Assembly (NCBI GenBank): GCA_902388455.1
Contig: CABMPD010000001.1
Span: forward strand, 1 to 64,000
Source of the DNA: an uncultured Alistipes sp.
GTDB lineage: Bacteria > Bacteroidota > Bacteroidia > Bacteroidales > UBA932
Direction: 5' to 3'
Length of the DNA stretch: 64,000 nucleotides
Shown: positions 32,305 to 40,678 of the stretch, piece after piece
Numbering within the stretch: the first letter of the stretch is position 1
How the letters are laid out: every line of letters starts with the position of its first letter
Position numbers and translations under genes: made by a program
The notes under the pieces: generated by a model
The model's database searches: none
Seen by the model: only the letters and a program-made list of their open reading frames with translations
What the model was told of the DNA's origin: nothing

Positions 32305-34440
32305 TTACTTCTCAACGGGCCGGATCACTACTGCCGCACCGCCGCCCGGCGCTAAGGGAATACGGAGGGTCGCGGAGGGCTTCACCTTCCTGGTATAGAT
32401 CCGGTAGCTCTGAGGATTGGACTCCCAGTCGGCGTCCTCTCCGTCGGCGTAGACCGTGGCCTCGTACTTCTGGCCGGAGCCTGATGGGAGGAACGAGAGA
32501 GGGATGACAGCCTCGCGGGCATTCTCGTCGGTGACGGCGCCCACGAACCATTCATCGGCACCGCGGGCCTTGCGGGCCACAGTGATGTAGTCCCCTGGCT
32601 CGGCCTCGAGATACCAGGAGTCGTCCCAGTTGAGGGCCACATCGCGGATGAACTGGAACGCGTCCATAAAGCGCAGGTAGTTCTCGGGCAGGTCGCAGAC
32701 CATCTGCAGGGGCGAGGGCATGGTCACATAGAGGGCCAGCTGCCGCGCCAGTGTGGTACCGGCCTGCTCTCCGGGCTTGCTGCCGCCCTCGTAGTAGTCC
32801 AGCTTGGTCTGGAAGAGGCCGGGAGTGTAGTCCATCGGACCTCCCTTGAGACGGGTGAAGGGCAGGATGCAGGTGTGGTCCGGATCGTTGCCGCCCATCG
32901 ACTCGAACTCTCCGCCGCGGGCCGACTCCTGAGCCACCCAGTTGGGCCAGGTACGCATCAGTCCGGTCGGACGTACGGCCTCGTGGCTGTCTACCATAAT
33001 CTCATACTCTGCGGCCTTGCTGACCACACGCACATAGTGATCGTTCATCCACTGCGAGGAATGGTATTCGCTGCGGGGGATGATGTAGCCCACATAACCG
33101 GTCTTGACCGAGTGATAGCCGTGGTCCATCATGTACTGGAAGGCCCGGTCCATCTGCAGTTCATAGTCTGCCGCGTTGGAGGCCGTCTCGTGGTGCATGA
33201 TCATGCTGACTCCCTTCGAGCGGGCGTATGAGGACACCTCGTCTATGTCGAAGTCGGGATAGGGCTTGGTAAAGAGGAAATGCCTGTCCTTGCGGTATGA
33301 GGCCCAGTCCTCCCAGCCTTCGTTCCAACCCTCGACGAGCACCGCGTCGATACCGTGCTCAGCAGCGAAATCGATATAGCGCTTCACGTTCTGAGTATTG
33401 GCCGCATGCCGTCCGTTAGGCTCCAGGGCAGAATAGTCGGTAACCCCCGGACGCGCCTTCCAGTAGTCGCTGTAAGCCCAGGTGGCTCCCGCTCCGGTGA
33501 ACATCTCCCACCACACGCCCACGAACTTCTGGGGCTTGATCCACGACACGTCTTCTATAGCGCAGGGTTCATTGAGGTTATATATCAGCTGAGAGGCGAG
33601 GATGTCGCGGGCGTCGTCACTTACGATGACCGTCCTCCAGGGCGAATGGAAGGGAGCCTGCAGGTATCCCCTCACCCCGTTCTTGTCCGGCACCAGATGA
33701 GCGCTCAGACTGAAATCGGACGTATCCACATCCAGGAGCATGGCGGCATAGTGCACCAGCGCGGCCTCATGGATATTGATGTACAGCCCGTCATCCGTCT
33801 TGAGCATCAGAGGGGTCTGCACGGACAGTCCTCCCTCGGCCCTGGTCTCGTAGGTCTTCAGGTACAGCCGCTTCTCTATCTCCTCCTCCAGGTTAGATAT
33901 CCGGGATGTCGTATAGGCGAACTCGTTGGTATCGTAGTCTCCGGGGATACAGAACGCCAGATGGTCTCCCGTCAGGTTGAACTCTGTCTGCTCATCCCTC
34001 AGGCTCACATAGTTCACCCCGTCCTGCTCCGGCACCTCGTAGCGGAAGCCCAGTCCGTCGTCGAACAGACGGAAGCGCACCGTCATCATCCGGCCGCTCC
34101 CGTCCTGTTCCAATGTCAAGGCCATCTCATGAAAATAGTCCCTGACACTGGCATACTCGCCCCAGACAGGAGTCCAGCTCCGGTCCACTGTATCCCGACT
34201 CACGGACACCACCGAAAAGCCGGAAGTCAGGTCCGCCTCGTCCCCCGTCAGTCCCAGACGGCTGGGGGTAATGACGGGCAGCCCCTTGTAGGTCAATTCA
34301 TAAGTCACCGTCCCTCCGGTGCACCCGACATTGAGGGACAATTCCCCGGAGGGAGAGCTCATCTGCTGCGCTCCCGCCTCCGAAGGCAGGACGGCCGTCA
34401 GGAGGAGAAGGGCAGCGGCTGTTATCAGATTCTTTTTCAT
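32305..34440 (-). CDS. susB: GH97 alpha-glucosidase, SusB-like
   Basis: Periplasmic alpha-glucosidase of family GH97 (711 residues, the usual SusB length) that releases glucose from malto-oligosaccharides. Signal peptide about 1-24 (SEAGAQ). The N-terminal beta-super-sandwich (about 28-280) begins SSPSGELSLNVGCTGG and contains PFHSPWRTVIVSD. The catalytic barrel has KFVGVWWEMFTG, DAVLVEGWNEGWEDW and MVDSHEAVRPTGLMRTWPN with the conserved Glu near 488. C-terminal beta domain ends in APGGGAAVVIRP. It follows the 215-residue module protein by 20 nt within the sus operon. The Glu-containing motifs are those of inverting, SusB-type members. Confidence 0.92.
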   Translation of the reverse strand: MKKNLITAAALLLLTAVLPSEAGAQQMSSPSGELSLNVGCTGGTVTYELTYKGLPVITPSRLGLTGDEADLTSGFSVVSVSRDTVDRSWTPVWGEYASVRDYFHEMALTLEQDGSGRMMTVRFRLFDDGLGFRYEVPEQDGVNYVSLRDEQTEFNLTGDHLAFCIPGDYDTNEFAYTTSRISNLEEEIEKRLYLKTYETRAEGGLSVQTPLMLKTDDGLYINIHEAALVHYAAMLLDVDTSDFSLSAHLVPDKNGVRGYLQAPFHSPWRTVIVSDDARDILASQLIYNLNEPCAIEDVSWIKPQKFVGVWWEMFTGAGATWAYSDYWKARPGVTDYSALEPNGRHAANTQNVKRYIDFAAEHGIDAVLVEGWNEGWEDWASYRKDRHFLFTKPYPDFDIDEVSSYARSKGVSMIMHHETASNAADYELQMDRAFQYMMDHGYHSVKTGYVGYIIPRSEYHSSQWMNDHYVRVVSKAAEYEIMVDSHEAVRPTGLMRTWPNWVAQESARGGEFESMGGNDPDHTCILPFTRLKGGPMDYTPGLFQTKLDYYEGGSKPGEQAGTTLARQLALYVTMPSPLQMVCDLPENYLRFMDAFQFIRDVALNWDDSWYLEAEPGDYITVARKARGADEWFVGAVTDENAREAVIPLSFLPSGSGQKYEATVYADGEDADWESNPQSYRIYTRKVKPSATLRIPLAPGGGAAVVIRPVEK

Positions 34441-34460
34441 ACAGTTTGTTTTATCATTTT

Positions 34461-35108
34461 TCAGGACAATTCAGTAGCATCGGAGAGCGTCACTCGTCCC
34501 CTTCGCACCGGCACCGTGATATCGCTGCCGGCTCCCGCCGCATTGTGCGAGTAAATGCGGATGCAGGAGTGGTCCATCTCCTCCGCATTGTCGGGGATGT
34601 GGACGGTGAAGACTCCGGCCTTATGGTAGGAAAGGCATTTGTGCCCCAGCAGGGTATTCTGCCACAGCACCAGGTAGCTGGCAGGGGTATTGTCCACCTT
34701 GACGGTGAACTCCCGGCCGCCCATGTCGGTACCCACCACGGTTACCGAAGGTACGGTCTGCGCCTTGGGGGGCTCCCGCTTGAGCACGATCACCCCGCTC
34801 TCCTCCCCTGTGGTCACTCTGACCGTAGAGATGTTGCGGGAGGCCGGCCCGGCAACCACCAGCACCGTATCCATGCTGTCCGGGGAGAGCGGCACCACCG
34901 TATAGTCGTTACAGGTCAGCCCGTCCACCCGGCCGATTCCGGGGAAGTAGTCCCGGACCACCAGCAGGGTCGTATCGGACATAAGCACGCAGGGTCTTGC
35001 CGGTGCGGACTTCTCGTCGAAGAAGGGGTTGCGCTCCACCCTGTACGAACAGGACACAGCCATAAACAGTATGACTGCCGCTGCTGTCATCAATCTGAAT
35101 GTTTTCAT
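34461..35108 (-). CDS. Stand-alone lipoprotein resembling N-terminal modules of GH13 enzymes
   Basis: A 215-residue lipoprotein (C20 in MAVSC). The mature part reads like the two beta-sandwich modules found at the N-terminus of large Bacteroidales GH13 enzymes: RDYFPGIGRVDGLT (about 51-64) with ISTVRVTTGEESGVIVLKR, then EFTVKVDNTPASYLVLWQN and SCIRIYSHNAAGAGSDITVP (about 180-199) ending GRVTLSDATEL. In those enzymes, as I recall them, the barrel begins right after this point; here a stop follows and the GH97 gene starts 20 nt later. It starts one base after the susG stop, so it is probably translationally coupled. It could be a starch-binding accessory or the remnant of a deleted amylase. Family match is from memory. 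Confidence 0.6.
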   Translation of the reverse strand: MKTFRLMTAAAVILFMAVSCSYRVERNPFFDEKSAPARPCVLMSDTTLLVVRDYFPGIGRVDGLTCNDYTVVPLSPDSMDTVLVVAGPASRNISTVRVTTGEESGVIVLKREPPKAQTVPSVTVVGTDMGGREFTVKVDNTPASYLVLWQNTLLGHKCLSYHKAGVFTVHIPDNAEEMDHSCIRIYSHNAAGAGSDITVPVRRGRVTLSDATELS

Positions 35109-35109
35109 T

Positions 35110-37146
35110 TCAAATATTGAATACTACGGAAGAATACGCGCCCATGGTCAGACGGGGAGTGTCCCCGCTGCGGTCCATGGACACCTCGCCCTGGACGGCT
35201 ACCGTACCGGTGACGGTGTCGTGCAGGAGGAAGTTGATCTCGCCTCCGCTGAAGTTGTGCAGCACCAGCACGCGGTCCTCCTCACTTTCCATGATCCAGG
35301 CGCAGAGCGCGGGGAGGGCGGTCAGGGTCTCGTTGTAGAGGTCATGGCGCACCATCCGGCCGTGAGCCAGGGCAGGGCAGGCGTGACGGGCCCGGGCAAA
35401 ATCCTTGTACACCCGGAAGACGGACGAGGCGTCGGCGGCCTGCTTGGCAACAGGAGCTGTCGGGAGGGTTACCTCCGCCTTATCGGTGTACGCGGCCAGT
35501 CTGGTATTGTAGCTGTCGCCCCAGTTCATGGGGATACGCACATACTCGTCGCCGTTGTCCTTGACTCCGGTATAACCCAGCTCCTCACCGTAGTAGATGT
35601 AGGGCTCGCCGCCGGCGGTCAGTAGCACGGCTCCGGCCAGGCGCATCTTAGCGGTGGACTCGCCCAGGTCACTGCCGGCCCGGTTCTCGTCGTGGTTGGA
35701 CAGCTTGGTGGCCTCGATATAGTCGGGACGCACGGCGGCATACTCCTGCTGATAGGACAGGATGTCCTTCACAAAGGTGTTGCCGGTACCGGAGTTGATG
35801 CCCGAAGATAGTCTCCACCAGAAGGCGAACTCAAAAGCCGCGGGCAGTCCGGCGTAGTAGGGTGCCACCTCATTGTGCTCCGAGAACACTTCCCCGACCA
35901 TATAGAAGGGATCCTCCCCGGTGAAGCCCCCGCTCATGGCGTCGTAGAACTTGCCCAGGAATGTCGGGTTCTCGCTGGAATTGGCATTGTGATAAATGTG
36001 CTTCACGGCGTCCAGACGCATGCCGTCGATGCCGTAGTCGGTCACCCACTGGCGGCCGATGCGCACCAGTTCCTGGAAGGCAGGGGACTTCTCGGCCTCA
36101 CCGGCGGCCCCGTAGTTGAGGTCTGCGAACCAGGAGGTCCACATGTGGGAATGATAGTAGAGGGTACCGGGCATCAGGAGGTCGGCCACGGCGTTATTGT
36201 CCTGAGAGGTGAAGAGCTCTTTAGGCACTCCGAACTCAATCATCGCCTCAGAAGCGTTCTCTACCCCGTACTTGGTGCCGGGCGTCCAGTCTTCCGTACC
36301 CTCGGTGCGGATCAGGAATCCCCAGGGAGAATCGAAATCCACCGTCAGGGAGTACATCCCGCCCCCGTCATCGTAGAACTTCACGTGACGGCCGGGGTCG
36401 CCCAGGTAGAGGTACTTGTCGCTGTCCGTATCCGGAGCGGTATTCTCCGGGTCTGCCGGCCCGTCCGTGCGGGTCACGGTGACAGTCGGAGCATCGGGGT
36501 CGGTCCAGTCCAGGACGAACTCCATGGTGCCGACGGCGGCGTTGCCGGCCACGTACCACTGGGAGGCGTCGTAGCCGCCGGCACCCTCGGTATTGATCAT
36601 GGGGATGCGGCCGGCCTCGATGTCAGCCCTGGGATTGTCCGAGAAGATATAGAAGTCGCGATAAGGGCTGTCCTCATGCTCCTTGGCGTCCAGGAACCAG
36701 GGATGGTCCTTGCTGCTGTGGTTGAGCACGTAGTCGATGTATATCTTGATATCCCTCCCGTGGGCCGCAGCCACCAGGGCCCTGAAGTCCTCGAGGGTAC
36801 CGTAGTCCGGATTCACAGCCGCATAGTCCTTCACGTCATAACCGTGATAGGAGGCCGCCGGATGTATGGGCGAGAGCCACAGGGCCGTCGCTCCGAGCGA
36901 GTCAAGGTAATCGAGCTTGTCGATGATACCCTGAAAATCGCCTATGCCGTCTCCGTCCGAGTCGGCAAAGGAATACACCAGCAGCTGATAGGTAATCTCC
37001 GCACTCTTCGTCCCGTCCCACTCGATGGGGTCCGCCGTCAGCAGACCGCCAGTTTCCTCCTCTTCTCCTCCCGGTCTCTCGGGATTGCAGGCGTACAGCG
37101 CCGCTCCCAGCAGCAGGGTCAATGTCAGATAAAGTGTCTTCTTCAT
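35110..37146 (-). CDS. susG: SusG-like GH13 surface alpha-amylase
   Basis: Outer-membrane, surface-exposed alpha-amylase of 678 residues that makes the first cuts in bound starch. The lipobox ends at C20 (ALYAC), followed by NPERPGGEEEE, a good surface-export signal. The GH13 barrel begins ITYQLLVYSFADSDGDGIGD. About residues 195-320 interrupt domain B with a beta-rich insert (DKYLYLGDPGRHVKFYDDGG region), the position of CBM58 in SusG. Catalytic residues lie in DGMRLDAVKH (Asp near 376), VGEVFSEH (Glu near 417) and SNHDENRAG (Asp near 484). It is separated from susE by an intrinsic terminator, so it may be expressed at a lower level than susCDE. Confidence 0.9.
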   Translation of the reverse strand: MKKTLYLTLTLLLGAALYACNPERPGGEEEETGGLLTADPIEWDGTKSAEITYQLLVYSFADSDGDGIGDFQGIIDKLDYLDSLGATALWLSPIHPAASYHGYDVKDYAAVNPDYGTLEDFRALVAAAHGRDIKIYIDYVLNHSSKDHPWFLDAKEHEDSPYRDFYIFSDNPRADIEAGRIPMINTEGAGGYDASQWYVAGNAAVGTMEFVLDWTDPDAPTVTVTRTDGPADPENTAPDTDSDKYLYLGDPGRHVKFYDDGGGMYSLTVDFDSPWGFLIRTEGTEDWTPGTKYGVENASEAMIEFGVPKELFTSQDNNAVADLLMPGTLYYHSHMWTSWFADLNYGAAGEAEKSPAFQELVRIGRQWVTDYGIDGMRLDAVKHIYHNANSSENPTFLGKFYDAMSGGFTGEDPFYMVGEVFSEHNEVAPYYAGLPAAFEFAFWWRLSSGINSGTGNTFVKDILSYQQEYAAVRPDYIEATKLSNHDENRAGSDLGESTAKMRLAGAVLLTAGGEPYIYYGEELGYTGVKDNGDEYVRIPMNWGDSYNTRLAAYTDKAEVTLPTAPVAKQAADASSVFRVYKDFARARHACPALAHGRMVRHDLYNETLTALPALCAWIMESEEDRVLVLHNFSGGEINFLLHDTVTGTVAVQGEVSMDRSGDTPRLTMGAYSSVVFNI

Positions 37147-37166
37147 AATGGATACCGTACAATATT

Positions 37167-37198
37167 AAAAAGGGCGGGTACAATATCTGTCCCGCCCT
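37167..37198 (-). terminator. Intrinsic terminator between susE and susG
   Basis: Minus-strand stem AGGGCGGG (37198 to 37191) with CCCGCCCT (37078-offset 37078 not used; actual 37178 to 37171), 8 perfect GC-rich pairs, 12-base loop, then TTTTT. It lies 17 nt after the susE stop and about 20 nt before the susG ATG. The 9-mer ATATTGTAC occurs both in the loop and just after the T-run. Confidence 0.7.
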
Positions 37199-37214
37199 CC
37201 ATTAAATTCTTCTG

Positions 37215-39023
37215 TTACTCGGCTGCCGTGAGAGTCAGGGTCTCGTTGGCCACGTCGTAAACCATGTTATAGGTTCCGACACTCTCGCCGGGGTTGATAT
37301 TGCCGCCGCCCTGCTTGAGGTTGATAGGAGTTCCCACTGCAAAGGATGCGCCGTCCGCCAGACCGCGGTCAGGGACAGTCGTCTCGCTGGTAGACCACTG
37401 ACCGGCCCATCTGAGTTTGAACTCACCTTGAATCTCTGCAGGGACTGCGGAAGTCCATGTGCCTGCTGCCGCGTCATAGAGCATGGGAAGGTCATTTCCC
37501 CAGCTGTCTCCTGCAACCGCTCCGATCACGCCCCATCCGAGGATGTAGACAGTGTTGTCATTGGTGTTGAGAACCACCTTTCTCAGACCTGCCTGTGAAG
37601 CTGACACTCCGAAATTGGAACCTCCGGAAGTCAGGCCCTGATAGACCACGCCCGTCGACAGGGTATCACCGGCCGCTGCCGCGCCTACCTCTGCCTCCCA
37701 GTTGTTGTACTGGATCTTGAACTGATTGCCCTCTGCGAAGTTGATGGGAGCGCTCACCCAGATACCGCTGCCGGCGGGGAACTCCGTCATCACATATTCA
37801 TTGGCCCATCCGGTGTCACCGTCGAAGTCTCCCTTTATTCCCCATACAGGCTCATCGGGATCAGGATCAGGGTCGGGATCGGGATCAGGGTCATCGCCAC
37901 CGTCCACCGGCTTGCCGTAGTCGGCTGCGCTGAGACTGTAGGTAGGATTGTCCCAGTCATTGAGGTCGAGGTAGAAGCGGTATTGTCCGGGCTCAAGGGC
38001 GATATTACCACCACCAACATCCTCAGCACCTTCTATCTCACCGGCACCAAGCCAGGTGCCGCCGTTGTCGAGGACAAACTTGAAGCCGTCAGCAGCGCCC
38101 GCCTCATCTACGTCTATATCCACATAGAATTTGCCGTTGCTGCGGATCTGTTCCATAGGTGTGGCGTCGGTTGCCCATCCGTTGAACGCACCAGCGACAG
38201 TCACAAGGTCAAAGCCCTTAATCATGTTGAGAGTCAGAGATGACTTCACGAAATGGAAGTTATAGTAACGGTGCGAGCTGTAATTGGAAATATTGCCGCT
38301 GCCGCCGTCATCCCAAAGTGTAATCGAGGGTGCCTCAGGATCAGTTGACGTCATGTCACCGGATCCCCAGTTGCCATTGTCCCAGTTGGCAGCCCCGGTA
38401 AGTTTGAAGCCGTAGTCAGCGCACTCGGCACCGAAGTCCACGACTCCGACATAATTTTCCTCATCTTCAGCATAGCTGAACAGGAATGCAGTATTGCCAT
38501 GATCCCATCCGCAGAATGCGCCGATCACATATACTGCAGGATAAACCTTCTCGGCATTGAACGGAGTAATGCTGGAAGTAATAGTATTGGATACCAGTGC
38601 CTCCACTGACTCCACGGGAGCGGACTCTCCCATCATCTCGACTTCCATACGGAAATACACTGTAACAGGGACACCTGCCTCGCTGTTGAGAGACATCAGG
38701 GCATTGTTCAGAGTATTGGCCGTTACTGTAATACCGAGAGTATCGGTCGTAGCATTGCCGAGTGATTTCTTGGATGAGAAGTCCTCATTCACATCGGCAT
38801 ACACTGTGTAGCGGGCAGCAGTGGCGATACCGAACTCCACAGCAGAGAAAGTGAACGTGGCGAACGCACCGCCGTCCTCCAGCACGTAACTGTCGGCGAT
38901 AGCCTCGAGTGCCGGAACTACCGTATTATCCGGATCGTAGGTGACAATCTCTTTCTCGGCGCAGGATGTCAGCACGGCGGCGGACATCAGAGCGGCAGCG
39001 AATATGTTGAATATCTTTTTCAT
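37215..39023 (-). CDS. susE: SusE/SusF-type starch-binding outer-membrane lipoprotein
   Basis: Surface starch-binding lipoprotein. The start at 39023 (MKKIFNIF) gives a clean lipobox ending at C21 (VLTSC), followed by AEKE; an in-frame ATG 21 bases upstream would add a hydrophilic tail before the signal peptide. An N-terminal SusE Ig-like domain (about 25-165) is followed by at least two starch-binding modules (AVYVIGAFCGWDHGNTAF; FDLVTVAGAFNGWATDATPM). A (DP)n linker near residue 385 separates a last part (WGIKGDFDGDTGWANEY; VYILGWGVIGAVAGDSWG). At about 600 residues it is longer than SusE of Bacteroides and nearer to SusF, so one protein may serve for both. Confidence 0.85.
   Translation of the reverse strand: MKKIFNIFAAALMSAAVLTSCAEKEIVTYDPDNTVVPALEAIADSYVLEDGGAFATFTFSAVEFGIATAARYTVYADVNEDFSSKKSLGNATTDTLGITVTANTLNNALMSLNSEAGVPVTVYFRMEVEMMGESAPVESVEALVSNTITSSITPFNAEKVYPAVYVIGAFCGWDHGNTAFLFSYAEDEENYVGVVDFGAECADYGFKLTGAANWDNGNWGSGDMTSTDPEAPSITLWDDGGSGNISNYSSHRYYNFHFVKSSLTLNMIKGFDLVTVAGAFNGWATDATPMEQIRSNGKFYVDIDVDEAGAADGFKFVLDNGGTWLGAGEIEGAEDVGGGNIALEPGQYRFYLDLNDWDNPTYSLSAADYGKPVDGGDDPDPDPDPDPDPDEPVWGIKGDFDGDTGWANEYVMTEFPAGSGIWVSAPINFAEGNQFKIQYNNWEAEVGAAAAGDTLSTGVVYQGLTSGGSNFGVSASQAGLRKVVLNTNDNTVYILGWGVIGAVAGDSWGNDLPMLYDAAAGTWTSAVPAEIQGEFKLRWAGQWSTSETTVPDRGLADGASFAVGTPINLKQGGGNINPGESVGTYNMVYDVANETLTLTAAE
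37854..37894. repeat. Hexanucleotide microsatellite coding for (Asp-Pro)n in susE
   Basis: Runs of GGATCA/GGGTCG/GGATCG units encode alternating Asp-Pro in the linker before the last starch-binding module. Copy number may vary by slippage in steps that keep the frame. Confidence 0.6.
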
Positions 39024-39050
39024 ATCATTTCTATCATTTAGCATTGTCTA

Positions 39051-40658
39051 TTAATAACCGGGGTTCTGCTCCAGTTTGTCGTTGGAGTTAATCTCGGTGG
39101 AGGGGATAGGATAAAGATTGTAGCGGTCATCCACTCCATTACCCTCGTACGAGCCGCCTTTCCAATCCCAGAGATAGGTAGAGGAGGTCAGACGGTCAAA
39201 ACGGACAAGGTCCTGGCGGCGCATATTCTCCCAATAAAGCTCGCGGGCACGCTCGTCGAGGATATCATCAAGCGAGACTGCGGACACCTCGTTGAGACCG
39301 GCTCTGGTACGTACCGCATTGTAAGCGGCCAGACCGTCTGACTGAATGCCTCCGTTACGGAGCTGAGCCTCGGCCAGCATCAGATATGCATCAGCAGCTC
39401 TGAAAATGGGATAGTCCGTATCGGGATATGAGCCCTGCCCGTCAGCGGGCGAACCGTCATGCTTGAGATTGGTGAACTTCATCTGGCACCATCCGTTGGA
39501 GAAATCGGAATTGTCTATAATCTCACGCGAATGAGCCTGCTCTCCGAACTCCGAACCGTCAGTGAAGAGGAACCTCTGGTCTGCAGTCTCATCGAAGAGA
39601 TCGAGGAACTGAGGGGTCACTACGAGACCGCCCCAACCGTCGTTGGTTCCGAGAGCCGCCTGCCAGTCAGGGTTACCGGAAACGATGGAGCCCTTGATGA
39701 CGAAGTTGGTGCTGCCGTAAGTCTGGATATTGACAGCATCACTCTGGACTGCGAAAATAATTTCAGGGCTGAGGTTGTTGTCTGCGGAAAAGTTCCACTG
39801 CCACTCGGAAGGCAGGGTGTAGCTGTCAACTATCTTCTTGCTTTCAGCGGCACACTCGCTCCATGCGGAGATAACCGGACGGCCCTGAGGATCATCAGCG
39901 GTAAATACCTCTGCATTGAGATAGAGCTTGGCCAGCAGCATAGTGGCGAACTCCTGGCTGGTACGGCCGTACTCGGTGGAAGCCGCAGTACGCAGGTCCT
40001 CACGGAAACCGTCCTCACCGGCAATCTCATTCACCAGCCACTCATAAAGGTCGTAACGGAGAATCTGATCGGGACCTGTGGCTCCTACTGAGTTAGCTTC
40101 TGTAGCAAAGGGAACATTGCCGAAAAGATCGATGGCGTGATAGTAGCTCAGAGCCCTCAAGGCTCTGGCCTGGGCGATCATATAGTCCATCTCCTCGCCC
40201 TGGAATTCCTCTGGAGCAGCAAGTCCTCTGCGGATAAACTCGTTGCAGAGACCGATCTGATAGTAGATACGGGAGAACATAGCTGTCACGAAGACATCGG
40301 ATGTTGTCCAGCTCAACCCATGAAGAGACTTGATGGTCTGGTCGTTCCAGCATACGCTGGCCTCGTCTGTAGGCAACTCCTGCAGGTGGAAGAGAGCCCT
40401 CATGTACTGACCGTAACCGCCGTCGATACCGTCAATATCAGGTGAAGAATCAGGACCTTCGGATGCGCTGACGGACAGACCGCCGTAGCACTTGGCCAGC
40501 AGCTGCTGGTAAGCCTCGAGACTGTTGAGGACATCCTCAGGCAGCTGGATGTTGGGGTCGATAGGAGTTACGTTAAGGTCCTGCACGCAGGAAGTCGTGG
40601 AGAACACAGCCGCAACCGACACCGCTATTGAAACCAATATTGTAGTAATTCTTTTCAT
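39051..40658 (-). CDS. susD: SusD-family starch-binding outer-membrane lipoprotein
   Basis: Lid protein of the SusCD importer, 535 residues, lipobox ending at C24 (TTSC). Family features: LEAYQQLLAKCYGGLSVSAS (about 47-66), MRALFHLQELPTDEASVCWND, the helical repeats around ARALRALSYYHAIDLFGNVP (about 170-190) and the C-terminal RRQDLVRFDR and LYPIPSTEINSNDKLEQNPGY ending, which is a hallmark of SusD/RagB proteins. It binds malto-oligosaccharides at the surface and closes over SusC. It starts 20 nt after the susC stop; susE starts 27 nt downstream. Confidence 0.95.
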   Translation of the reverse strand: MKRITTILVSIAVSVAAVFSTTSCVQDLNVTPIDPNIQLPEDVLNSLEAYQQLLAKCYGGLSVSASEGPDSSPDIDGIDGGYGQYMRALFHLQELPTDEASVCWNDQTIKSLHGLSWTTSDVFVTAMFSRIYYQIGLCNEFIRRGLAAPEEFQGEEMDYMIAQARALRALSYYHAIDLFGNVPFATEANSVGATGPDQILRYDLYEWLVNEIAGEDGFREDLRTAASTEYGRTSQEFATMLLAKLYLNAEVFTADDPQGRPVISAWSECAAESKKIVDSYTLPSEWQWNFSADNNLSPEIIFAVQSDAVNIQTYGSTNFVIKGSIVSGNPDWQAALGTNDGWGGLVVTPQFLDLFDETADQRFLFTDGSEFGEQAHSREIIDNSDFSNGWCQMKFTNLKHDGSPADGQGSYPDTDYPIFRAADAYLMLAEAQLRNGGIQSDGLAAYNAVRTRAGLNEVSAVSLDDILDERARELYWENMRRQDLVRFDRLTSSTYLWDWKGGSYEGNGVDDRYNLYPIPSTEINSNDKLEQNPGY

Positions 40659-40678
40659 AATTTCCGATCTCCTTGATG

